Assembly (NCBI RefSeq): GCF_042033325.1
Contig: NZ_CP160095.1
Length of the DNA stretch: 64,000 nt
Source: Sneathia sanguinegens
GTDB taxonomy: Bacteria > Fusobacteriota > Fusobacteriia > Fusobacteriales > Leptotrichiaceae
Reading direction: 5' to 3' (one strand)
Program-made: the position numbers and the translations under genes
The notes under the pieces: generated by a model
Seen by the model: the letters and a program-made list of their open reading frames with translations, nothing else
The model's database searches: none
What the model was told of the DNA's origin: nothing
Shown here: piece after piece, positions 1-6,818 of the stretch
Numbering within the stretch: the stretch's first letter is position 1
How the letters are laid out: each line of letters opens with the position of its first letter

Positions 1-957
1 ACATTGATATGCTTTTACAAAATATGAATATGACTTATTCAAATCTTTATAATAATAATTAAATTCTGCAAGAGCAGAATAATACCCTTCTTTATCCGGT
101 ATTTTTTTTAAAATTTGCTCTATTTTCCCAATATCTCCACTTTCTACCATGTTATTTAATAATAGAGCATAAGTTTGCTTTGAATATTTATCTATTTTAT
201 CAAGCAATTCATCACTTGGGTCACTTATTTTATTTTTTCCAACATATTCATAAATTGCTGGTCCATAATTATTTTTAAATAAATACTCTAATATCTTCAG
301 AGCTATTGCATCATCCTCATCAAGTGTTAAATATTTTATAAACAAAGCTGTATTATCTTTTTTTTCTACCTCACTTTTCAAAACATCATATACTAAATTA
401 ACATCAACAGGATAATTAACCACAAATTTTTTAAATAATTCTTTTTCATCTTCACTTGCCTTATTATTTTTCAATTTGTTATATATATCCTCAATTTTGA
501 AAAATAAATCCTTATTATTCTTTAAATCAGTATATATGTCAGTAGAATCAGAAATATCCGTTGTTTCCATAATATTAAAAGCCTTCTTATATTGAAAACT
601 ATAATAATAGCTTATATATAAGGCACGAGAAGCATCTAAATTACCTTCACTATGAGCTTTAGCAAGTTCTCCATTAAAATAATAATCATAACCCTTACAT
701 TTATTTTTATTTTTTTCATAGAATTTACTAAGATCTTTATACTCTAATTCAGAATTAATTATTTGATATAATAAATCATCCTTCGGTTTTTGCTTATATG
801 CTTTTTCGAAATATTTCATATAATCATTATCGCCATTATATAAAGATACTATACCTTCTTCAATATAGTCCAAATATTTTTCCTCACTTGTTTTAAATAA
901 GGCACAAGCTTGTGTGAAAAATATAATACTAAGTAAAAAAAATATTTTTTTTATCAT
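1..957 (-). CDS. Putative lipoprotein, TPR-like (3' end outside window)
   Basis: An open frame of 319 codons runs from an ATG at 957 to the window edge without a stop, so the C-terminus is missing. The first 18 residues form a basic, hydrophobic signal peptide ending TQAC, a weak lipobox with Cys18 as possible lipidation site. The rest is charged and rich in Lys, Asp, Tyr and Asn, with helical stretches such as YMKYFEKAYKQKPKDD and YSYFVKAYQC that resemble tetratricopeptide or Sel1-type repeats; no catalytic motif is visible. The ATG overlaps the metG stop codon in an ATGA arrangement, so it is the last known gene of the ruvC-trmL-metG operon and probably translationally coupled. I do not recognise a named family; an envelope-associated scaffold lipoprotein is an inference. 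Confidence 0.72.
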   Translation of the reverse strand, partial: MIKKIFFLLSIIFFTQACALFKTSEEKYLDYIEEGIVSLYNGDNDYMKYFEKAYKQKPKDDLLYQIINSELEYKDLSKFYEKNKNKCKGYDYYFNGELAKAHSEGNLDASRALYISYYYSFQYKKAFNIMETTDISDSTDIYTDLKNNKDLFFKIEDIYNKLKNNKASEDEKELFKKFVVNYPVDVNLVYDVLKSEVEKKDNTALFIKYLTLDEDDAIALKILEYLFKNNYGPAIYEYVGKNKISDPSDELLDKIDKYSKQTYALLLNNMVESGDIGKIEQILKKIPDKEGYYSALAEFNYYYKDLNKSYSYFVKAYQC

Positions 958-2825
958 CTAACTTTTGCTCCATTTTTTACTTCATTAGATATAGTTATTA
1001 ATTTAACTTTTTTCTTTTCTTCGGTTGTTAATAACATACCTTGAGATATTTCTCCAACCAACTTAATTGGTTCCAAATTAAGCACTGCTAGAACTTTTTT
1101 ACCTACTAAATCTTCATAATTTTTATAATATTCTGCTATTCCAGATAAAATTTGTCTTTTTTCGCTTCCAGTATCAACAATAAATTTTAATAATTTATTA
1201 GATTTTTCTACAGGTTCTACCTTTAATAATTCTACAACCCCTATTTTTATCTTTGAAAAATCTTCTATATTTATAGCATTATTTATTTTTAAATCAGTGC
1301 AAAATTCTTTTTTTTCTTTTTCTATTCTAGGAAATACAGGTTCTGCCTTATTTATTTTTGTTTTTAATGGATAGTCTCCAATTTCATATATATTATTCTT
1401 TATTTCTTCTATACCTAATTGATTTAAAATTTTCTTACTTGAATTTACCAAAATTGGTGATACTAAATATGCAATCTTATAAATCATATCTAATAAGGTA
1501 TACATCACTGTAGACAATCTTTCTTCATCATTTTCTTTAGATAATTTCCAAGGCATAGTTTCATCTATATACTTATTCATTCTTGAAACTAATTTCCAAA
1601 TACTTTCTAATGCCTTAGAAAAATTAGCTTCTTCAACTTTTTCTCTAACTTCTTTTAATAAATTAGAATATTGTTCATAGATTTCTTCTTCTAGTGAAGT
1701 TTTAAGTCCAGCTTTTTCAACAATATCTCCAAAATATTTCTTTTGCATTCCCAAAGTTCTATTCAATAAATTACCTAAATCATTTGCTAAATCTGAATTT
1801 ATTCTTAGAATCATTTGATTTTCTGAATAATCCGCATCTTGACCTAGAGTAGATTCTCTTAATAGGAAATATTTAAATGAATCTAAACCATATTTTTCAA
1901 CTTCTTCTAAAGGATCAACGACATTTCCTAAAGATTTACTCATTTTTTCACCATTAACTGTCCACCAACCATGAGCTACAATATGATCAGGCAAAGCAAT
2001 ACCTGCTGACATAAGCATAGCTGGCCATATTATTGCGTGAAATCTTAAAATATCCTTACCTACAAAATGATATACTGTTCCTTTATTCCAAATATGATCA
2101 AATTCTTTTTCATCTTTTCCATATTTTGCAGCTGTAATATAATTTGTTAAGGCATCAAACCACACATAAACTATATGACCTTTATTTTCATCTAATGATA
2201 TAGGTATTCCCCATTCAAAAGTTGTTCTTGAAATTGATAAATCTTGTAAACCTTGATTTATAAATGAAATCAATTCATTTTTTCTTTGTTTTGGTATTAT
2301 AAAATCCGGATGTTCTTCATAATATTTTAAAATTTTATCTGCATATTTTGATAATCTAAAGAAATATGAAGGTTCTGAAACCTCAATTACTTCTTTACCC
2401 ATATATTTTCCATCCACTAACTGACTTTCTGTAACAAAAGTTTCTTCAGATACACAATATTTTCCCTTATATTCTCCTAAGTATATGTCTCCATTATCAT
2501 AAACTTTTTGCAATATTTTTTGTACTGTATCAATGTGTCTTTGTTCTGTTGTTCTAATAAAATCATCATTTGAAATTTTTAAATCTTTCCATAATTTTTT
2601 AAAATCAACAGTCATTCTATCTACCCATTCTTGAGGACTAACCCCATTTTTTTCTGCTGATTCTTGTATTTTTTGACCATGTTCATCTAAACCTGTCAAA
2701 AATTTAACTTCTTCACCAAATAATCTTTCATATCTTGCTAAAGCATCACACAAAATTGTAGTATATGCAGTTCCTATATGTGCCTTTGCATTAGGATAAT
2801 ATATAGGTGTAGTTATATATTTCAT
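954..2825 (-). CDS. metG: Methionyl-tRNA synthetase
   Basis: Charges tRNA(Met) with methionine in the cytoplasm. A class I core shows the HIGH-type motif AHIGTAYT near the N-terminus and the KMSKS loop NGEKMSKSLGNVVDP around residue 300. The C-terminal ~100 residues (KIKIGVVELLKVEPVEKS) form an EMAPII-like tRNA-binding OB domain that usually dimerises the enzyme. The 623-residue length fits this form. I chose the ATG at 2825 because GGGAG lies 5 nt upstream; a TTG at 2840 in frame has no such site. In the zinc-knuckle region the CxxC pattern reads YCVSEETF, with a single Cys, and no second Cys pair follows, so the metal site looks lost. It follows trmL by 11 nt and overlaps the next lipoprotein gene by 4 nt. 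Confidence 0.96.
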   Translation of the reverse strand: MKYITTPIYYPNAKAHIGTAYTTILCDALARYERLFGEEVKFLTGLDEHGQKIQESAEKNGVSPQEWVDRMTVDFKKLWKDLKISNDDFIRTTEQRHIDTVQKILQKVYDNGDIYLGEYKGKYCVSEETFVTESQLVDGKYMGKEVIEVSEPSYFFRLSKYADKILKYYEEHPDFIIPKQRKNELISFINQGLQDLSISRTTFEWGIPISLDENKGHIVYVWFDALTNYITAAKYGKDEKEFDHIWNKGTVYHFVGKDILRFHAIIWPAMLMSAGIALPDHIVAHGWWTVNGEKMSKSLGNVVDPLEEVEKYGLDSFKYFLLRESTLGQDADYSENQMILRINSDLANDLGNLLNRTLGMQKKYFGDIVEKAGLKTSLEEEIYEQYSNLLKEVREKVEEANFSKALESIWKLVSRMNKYIDETMPWKLSKENDEERLSTVMYTLLDMIYKIAYLVSPILVNSSKKILNQLGIEEIKNNIYEIGDYPLKTKINKAEPVFPRIEKEKKEFCTDLKINNAINIEDFSKIKIGVVELLKVEPVEKSNKLLKFIVDTGSEKRQILSGIAEYYKNYEDLVGKKVLAVLNLEPIKLVGEISQGMLLTTEEKKKVKLITISNEVKNGAKVR

Positions 2826-2836
2826 AATTTCTCCCT

Positions 2837-3295
2837 TCAATCATTAAAATTAAAATCTATTTGTCTATATGTTTCATATAATACTATAGCTACTGAATTA
2901 GATAAATTAAGTGATCTACCCAGTGGCAACATAGGTACAGTTATACACTTATCTATATTTTCCTTTAATATAGTTTCAGGTATACCTCTTGATTCTGGTC
3001 CAAACATTATATAATCATCTTTTTCAAATTTTACATCTGTATATCTATTTTTTGTTTTAGTTGTAGCATAAAATATTCTTGCTCCCTTATGTGCTTCCAT
3101 GAATTGTTCATAGCTATCCCAAACAAATAATTTAACATTCTTCCAATAATCAAGTCCTGCTCTTTTAACTGCTTTTTCTGATATATCAAAACCCAAAGGT
3201 TTTATCAAATGTAATTCTGTATTGGTCAAAACACAAGTTCTACCAATGTTTCCTGTATTATATGGTATTTCAGGTTCATATAAAACGACTTTCAT
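2837..3295 (-). CDS. trmL: tRNA (cytidine(34)-2'-O)-methyltransferase
   Basis: SPOUT-class methyltransferase that 2'-O-methylates the wobble nucleotide of tRNA(Leu) isoacceptors. The 152-residue length is typical of TrmL. The N-terminal signature EPEIPYNTGNIGRTC and the C-terminal knot segments (IMFGPESRGIPE and PMLPLGRSLNLSNSVAIVLYE, the latter split here by function: binding of S-adenosylmethionine at the trefoil knot) are clear. The ATG has a GGGGTGA ribosome site. It sits between ruvC (12 nt upstream) and metG (11 nt downstream) in one transcription unit devoted to information processing. Confidence 0.95.
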   Translation of the reverse strand: MKVVLYEPEIPYNTGNIGRTCVLTNTELHLIKPLGFDISEKAVKRAGLDYWKNVKLFVWDSYEQFMEAHKGARIFYATTKTKNRYTDVKFEKDDYIMFGPESRGIPETILKENIDKCITVPMLPLGRSLNLSNSVAIVLYETYRQIDFNFND

Positions 3296-3307
3296 TTTTC
3301 ACCCCTA

Positions 3308-3871
3308 CTACTTATTTATTAATTTTTTATACTCTTCTATACTTATTTTTGTTCCCATTTTTATTGTATTTTTTCTTATTTTTCCAACATTATTTGTTGG
3401 TATATTTCTATTATTTATATGATTAATAGCTATAGCAATAGCATCAGCTGCATCATCTGGCTTAGGTATTTCGTCCAAATTTAATATTAATTTAACCATT
3501 TCTTGTATTTGTTTTTTTGTAGCCCTTCCATAAGAAGCTACTCCCATTTTAACTTGTAATGGTGTATAATCAAATATTTCTAAGCCATTCAATTGGCAAA
3601 CCAAAACTATTACTCCCCTTGCTTGACCAACCTTAATAACTGTTTTTTGATTTTTAAAAAAATACAATTCTTCTATAGCAACTTCCGTTGGCTTATATAG
3701 TTTTATTATTGTATCTAATCTTTGAAATATTATTTCTAATCTTCTAGGCATAGCTAAGTCTTGCTCTGTAAAAATACAACCATAGTCTATTAAATGATAT
3801 TTGCCTTTTTCTATATCTACGATAGAATAACCTACAATAGCAGTTCCTGGATCTATTCCCATAACCCGCAT
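3308..3871 (-). CDS. ruvC: Holliday junction resolvase RuvC
   Basis: Endonuclease that cuts Holliday junctions symmetrically with RuvAB during recombination repair. RNase H-fold motifs are present in order: MGIDPGTAIVGYS (first Asp), VAIEELYFFKNQKT (Glu), and PDDAADAIAIAINH (the paired C-terminal Asp). The 187 residues are slightly longer than usual owing to a basic tail. I start at the ATG at 3871, 5 nt after GAGGTGA; an upstream in-frame extension to 3922 would reach into the promoter (TATACT at 3894-3899), so it cannot be translated from that transcript. First gene of the ruvC-trmL-metG operon. Confidence 0.95.
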   Translation of the reverse strand: MRVMGIDPGTAIVGYSIVDIEKGKYHLIDYGCIFTEQDLAMPRRLEIIFQRLDTIIKLYKPTEVAIEELYFFKNQKTVIKVGQARGVIVLVCQLNGLEIFDYTPLQVKMGVASYGRATKKQIQEMVKLILNLDEIPKPDDAADAIAIAINHINNRNIPTNNVGKIRKNTIKMGTKISIEEYKKLINK

Positions 3872-3893
3872 AAAATCACCTCGTATCACACTA

Positions 3894-3922
3894 AGTATAA
3901 AGCAAATACAAAGAAAAATCAA
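3894..3922 (-). promoter_or_regulatory. Predicted sigma70-type promoter for ruvC operon
   Basis: On the minus strand TTGATT (3917-3922) and TATACT (3894-3899) are separated by 17 nt, giving a start near 3887 and a leader of about 15 nt before the ruvC ATG. It lies back to back with the lemA promoter. Confidence 0.6.
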
Positions 3923-3932
3923 GCTATATAGT

Positions 3933-3961
3933 TTGACATTAAATTTTTCTCGTGATAAAAT
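3933..3961 (+). promoter_or_regulatory. Predicted sigma70-type promoter for lemA
   Basis: TTGACA (3933-3938) and TAAAAT (3956-3961) are 17 nt apart, with TG just before the -10 (extended -10). The predicted start near 3968 excludes the in-frame GTG at 3952 as the lemA start. Confidence 0.65.
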
Positions 3962-3990
3962 TTATAATAAAATTTGAAAGGAAGAATACT

Positions 3991-4554
3991 ATGTTTTTAA
4001 TAGTCTTTTTATTGCTAATCCTACTTATACTTTTGTACATACTTTATATAAAAAATAGATATGTTACTTTAGATAATTTCAATCAAGAAGCTTGGAGCAA
4101 TGTTAAAATATATCTACAAAAAAGATTAGATTTAATACCTAATTTAGTAAATACTGTAAAAGGATATGCAAGTCATGAAAAAAATACACTTGATTCTGTA
4201 ATAAAAGCTCGTTCTAATTTAATTAATATAGATATGTCTAATATACAAAATATTAATGAAATAATTAAAAATGAAAATTTATTAACTCAATCTTTGAGAA
4301 GCCTAATGATGCTACATGAAGCTTATCCTGAATTAAAAGCAAATGAAGCTTTCTTAAATTTACAAAAAGAGTTAGCTGATATAGAGAATGAAATTTTAGC
4401 AACTAGAAAATATTATAATGCTACTTGTAGAACTCTTAATATCTTTGTTCAAAAATTTCCAAATTCTTTATTTTTCAATCTACTTAAATTTAGAAAAGCA
4501 GATTTATTTGAAACAACAGAAGAAGTAAATAAGGTTCCTAAGGTAGAATTTTAG
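3991..4554 (+). CDS. lemA: LemA family membrane protein
   Basis: A 187-residue protein with one strongly hydrophobic N-terminal membrane helix (FLIVFLLLILLILLYILYI) and a soluble alpha-helical LemA domain: NQEAWSNVKIYLQKRLDLIPNLVNTVKGYASHEK, split across the helix bundle, then ARSNL and the closing RKYYNATCRTLN. The cellular role of LemA is not settled; it is an inner-membrane helical protein often linked to envelope or protease functions. The start at 3991 has GGAAG upstream and lies after the promoter; a GTG at 3952 is upstream of the transcription start. It is monocistronic here and lacks the TPM-domain partner often found beside lemA. Confidence 0.85.
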   Translation: MFLIVFLLLILLILLYILYIKNRYVTLDNFNQEAWSNVKIYLQKRLDLIPNLVNTVKGYASHEKNTLDSVIKARSNLINIDMSNIQNINEIIKNENLLTQSLRSLMMLHEAYPELKANEAFLNLQKELADIENEILATRKYYNATCRTLNIFVQKFPNSLFFNLLKFRKADLFETTEEVNKVPKVEF

Positions 4555-4560
4555 GTAAAT

Positions 4561-4592
4561 AAAAAAAACGCTACAATGTAGCATTTTTTTTT
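4561..4592. terminator. Bidirectional terminator between lemA and uraA
   Basis: GCTAC-AAT-GTAGC (4570-4582) is flanked by an A-run on the left and a T-run on the right, so the hairpin can end both the rightward lemA and the leftward uraA transcripts. Confidence 0.75.
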
Positions 4593-4593
4593 A

Positions 4594-5856
4594 TTAATTT
4601 CCATTTGTTAAATTTAATTTTTCAAGTACATAGAAGATTAAGCTTATCACAACTGCTACTACACTTGCTAAGACCATACCTCTTAATTGAATACCAAAGA
4701 AATTAAGCTCTAAACCACTTAAACCTGATATAAATACTACCGATGTTAAAATTAAATTTCTTGTCTTTGAATAATCAACTTTTTGATCAACTAATAATCT
4801 AATTCCTGATGTCCCTATCATACCATATAATAAAAATGTTACTCCCCCTATAACATTTCCAGGTATAGTTTGTATTAGCATATTAATAGGCCCTATAAAT
4901 GCCATACATATTGATATTATTGCAGCTCCTGCTATTACATAAACTGAATAAACTTTAGTTATTGCCATTACACCTATATTTTCTCCATAAGTAGTTGTAG
5001 GTACACCCCCAACTAAACCTGATAACATAGTTGAAAAATTATCAGCAAAAATACTTCTATGTAATCCTGGTTCTTCTAATAAATTAGTTCCTATTATATT
5101 ACTTGTAACAACTTGATGACTTATATGTTCTGATGTGATAACTAATAAAACTGGTAGCATTATTAATGATGCCTTTAATGAAAAAATTGGACTTGTGAAT
5201 TGAGGAATTGTGAAAATTTTAGAAGTTATTACTGGAGTGAAATCTATCATTCCAAAGAATAATGCTGATATATACCCGACTACTATTGCAATTAATATAG
5301 GAATAGTTGCAAAGAATTTTCTAAATAATACAGAACCTATAATTGCTGTTGATAAAGTTATTAAAAATACTATTACATCAGCTTTAGTAGCTGTTTCTGT
5401 TAAAATATTTGCACCTATTTTTCCACCTCTTATTGTTACACCAGCTAATTCAAAACCTATTAATGAAACAACTGCTCCCATAGCTGCAGGTGGTAGAACA
5501 ACATCTATCCATTTCGTTTTAAATTTAAAAATTAGAAATGCTAAAATACAACCTAAAAATCCAGTAGTTGCAAATGCTCCTATTGCATATTTAAAGCCCA
5601 TAGTTGAAATAATTAATTGCCCAACTCCTATAAATGCAAAACTTGAACCTAAATATGCTGGTGCTTTAGCCTTAGTGATTAATATAAAAAGTAAGGTTCC
5701 TATTCCATTCATCAATAATACAATACTTGGATTTACATTGAATAATATTGGTACTAACACCGATGCTCCAAACATAGCAAAGGTATGTTGTAAACTTAAA
5801 GGTAATAAAAGTGCTGCTGGAACTTTTTCGCTAACTCCAATAATTTTTTTTGACAT
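4594..5856 (-). CDS. uraA: Uracil permease (NCS2 family)
   Basis: Proton-coupled uracil uptake across the inner membrane, for pyrimidine salvage. The 420 residues are almost entirely membrane helices, as expected for the 14-helix NCS2 fold. Visible family features are the N-terminal LPLSLQHTFAMFGASVLVP, the EHISHQ segment in the middle (acidic substrate-binding residue) and GVPTTTYGENIGVMAIT, whose Glu matches the UraA uracil-binding Glu. The ATG follows AAGGAGG. It stands alone, convergent with lemA, behind the attenuator-like leader at 5876-5959, which suggests expression tied to pyrimidine level. Xanthine/uracil relatives are possible, but the motifs favour uracil. Confidence 0.92.
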   Translation of the reverse strand: MSKKIIGVSEKVPAALLLPLSLQHTFAMFGASVLVPILFNVNPSIVLLMNGIGTLLFILITKAKAPAYLGSSFAFIGVGQLIISTMGFKYAIGAFATTGFLGCILAFLIFKFKTKWIDVVLPPAAMGAVVSLIGFELAGVTIRGGKIGANILTETATKADVIVFLITLSTAIIGSVLFRKFFATIPILIAIVVGYISALFFGMIDFTPVITSKIFTIPQFTSPIFSLKASLIMLPVLLVITSEHISHQVVTSNIIGTNLLEEPGLHRSIFADNFSTMLSGLVGGVPTTTYGENIGVMAITKVYSVYVIAGAAIISICMAFIGPINMLIQTIPGNVIGGVTFLLYGMIGTSGIRLLVDQKVDYSKTRNLILTSVVFISGLSGLELNFFGIQLRGMVLASVVAVVISLIFYVLEKLNLTNGN

Positions 5857-5875
5857 ACTTCCTCCTTAAAAATCT

Positions 5876-5908
5876 AAAAAAAAAGAAATAACAAAATTGT
5901 TATTTCTT
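5876..5908 (-). terminator. Leader terminator (attenuator) of uraA
   Basis: A 12-bp perfect stem (5883-5894 with 5897-5908) with an AA apex is followed on the minus strand by an uninterrupted U-run, only 8 nt before the uraA ribosome site AAGGAGG (5861-5867). It lies between the uraA promoter and uraA, so it can only act as an attenuator. The stop codon of the leader ORF is inside its 5' arm. Confidence 0.72.
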
Positions 5909-5959
5909 AACTACAAAAGAGGTAAAATAATATTTGTGACGTTTTTTTATAATATTCAT
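5900..5959 (-). CDS. 19-residue leader peptide upstream of uraA
   Basis: ATG at 5959, GAGGTGG ribosome site 4 nt upstream, 19 codons and TAA at 5902-5900. The predicted peptide is MNIIKKRHKYYFTSFVVKK. The second half is encoded by a U-rich stretch (UAU UAU UUU ACC UCU UUU GUA GUU). A ribosome at the stop codon would cover the 5' arm of the terminator hairpin and let transcription proceed into uraA. The arrangement resembles the E. coli pyrBI leader, where low UTP slows polymerase in U-rich RNA so that the leader ribosome catches up. Function is inferred from layout; the peptide itself may have no role. Confidence 0.6.
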   Translation of the reverse strand: MNIIKKRHKYYFTSFVVKK

Positions 5960-5971
5960 ATTACCACCTCT
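5918..5971 (-). promoter_or_regulatory. Possible long hairpin hiding the leader-ORF ribosome site
   Basis: On the minus strand the segment at 5971-5958 (carrying GAGGTGG) can pair with 5933-5918 (ending ACCTCT) over 14 pairs with two G-U pairs and a 2-nt bulge. Formation would mask the ribosome site of the leader peptide. Whether it forms in vivo is unknown. Confidence 0.4.
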
Positions 5972-5989
5972 CTTTTTTTTACTTTTTTT

Positions 5990-6018
5990 ATTATAATATA
6001 TTTTTTTTTAAAAGTAAA
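5990..6018 (-). promoter_or_regulatory. Predicted sigma70-type promoter for uraA leader
   Basis: TTTACT (6013-6018) and TATAAT (5990-5995) on the minus strand with a 17-nt spacer; predicted start about 5983, giving a leader of about 125 nt before uraA. Confidence 0.65.
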
Positions 6019-6026
6019 GAATTTTT

Positions 6027-6749
6027 TTATACTAATCTATTTAAAACTATAGTATACTCAAACATATTATTTCTAACATGTGAAATAGTATATTCTATGA
6101 CTCTGTCATATTCATAAGTGGTTCTAATAATTTCCATAGCTATAGAATCTTTAGGTATTTCAAGATATTTAAGTTCTTCTTTTTCCTCTATTTTTATAGG
6201 TTTAAATGTTTCTATTGCCTTTTCTAAAAATGTCCCATAATCCTTTTCAAAAATTTCATACATTGGAGTTTTATTTAATTTTTTAAAGTCTAAATCTTTA
6301 AATCTATATTCTGGCAAAAAAGTATTTTCAAACATTGCTGGAAGATCATTTACTAATCTCAATCTTTTTATTGAATATATATTAGAATTTTCAGGTATTT
6401 TGAATAATTCAGAAAAAAATTTTGTACATTTTATAACTTTATAGTCTATCAATTTTGAGGAAGGCTTTTTACCTAAAGATATCATTTTATCATTAAAACT
6501 ATAAAAATTATTAAGTTCTTGTTTTATAATATTTTCTGACACAAAATTTCCTCTACCTCTTATTTTATGTATATAATTATTATTTTCCAACTTTAATAAA
6601 GCTTGTCTTATAGTTGTTCTACTAACAGAATAAATCTTCTCAAGCTCTCTTTCTGATGGTAATTTTTGACCTATTTTAAATTTACCACCTTCTATTTTAT
6701 CTTTAATTTCAAGATAAATACTATAATATACAGCTGCATTTTTTACCAT
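6027..6749 (-). CDS. GntR/HutC-family regulator with UTRA domain
   Basis: A 240-residue DNA-binding repressor. Residues ~10-75 form the GntR winged helix (GQKLPSERELEKIYSVS, RTTIRQALLKLENNNYI, RGRGNFV). The rest is a UTRA ligand domain (FKDLDFKKLNKTPMYEIFEK, MEIIRTTYEYDRVIEYTISH), which in relatives such as NagR binds amino-sugar phosphates. It borders the glycosaminoglycan operon. The palindromes TGGTA-NN-TACCA at the agaV and agaS promoters look like NagR/DasR-type boxes, so I infer that this protein controls the GalNAc genes; no such box is visible at its own promoter. Ligand and targets are inferred. Confidence 0.88.
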   Translation of the reverse strand: MVKNAAVYYSIYLEIKDKIEGGKFKIGQKLPSERELEKIYSVSRTTIRQALLKLENNNYIHKIRGRGNFVSENIIKQELNNFYSFNDKMISLGKKPSSKLIDYKVIKCTKFFSELFKIPENSNIYSIKRLRLVNDLPAMFENTFLPEYRFKDLDFKKLNKTPMYEIFEKDYGTFLEKAIETFKPIKIEEKEELKYLEIPKDSIAMEIIRTTYEYDRVIEYTISHVRNNMFEYTIVLNRLV

Positions 6750-6783
6750 TTAATTATTCTTCCTTTTTCTTATTTCAATATAT

Positions 6784-6811
6784 ATTTTAGCAGAAATTTT
6801 TTTTTTGTAAA
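6784..6811 (-). promoter_or_regulatory. Predicted promoter for the GntR regulator
   Basis: TTTACA (6806-6811) and TAAAAT (6784-6789) on the minus strand, 16-nt spacer, TG extension before the -10. Confidence 0.5.
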
Positions 6812-6818
6812 TAACAAA

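Noticed and set aside
3952..3990. N-terminal extension of LemA from a GTG at 3952
   Set aside because: The GTG lies upstream of the -10 box of the only good promoter, so it would not be in the mRNA.
5210..5869. 219-codon plus-strand frame opposite uraA
   Set aside because: Antisense of a clear membrane-protein gene; low-complexity translation, no ribosome site, no family motif.
5961..5975. PyrR-binding loop in the uraA leader (AGAGAGG resembles part of the consensus)
   Set aside because: The upstream half of the consensus (AGTCC-type) is missing, and the GAGG is better explained as the ribosome site of the leader ORF.
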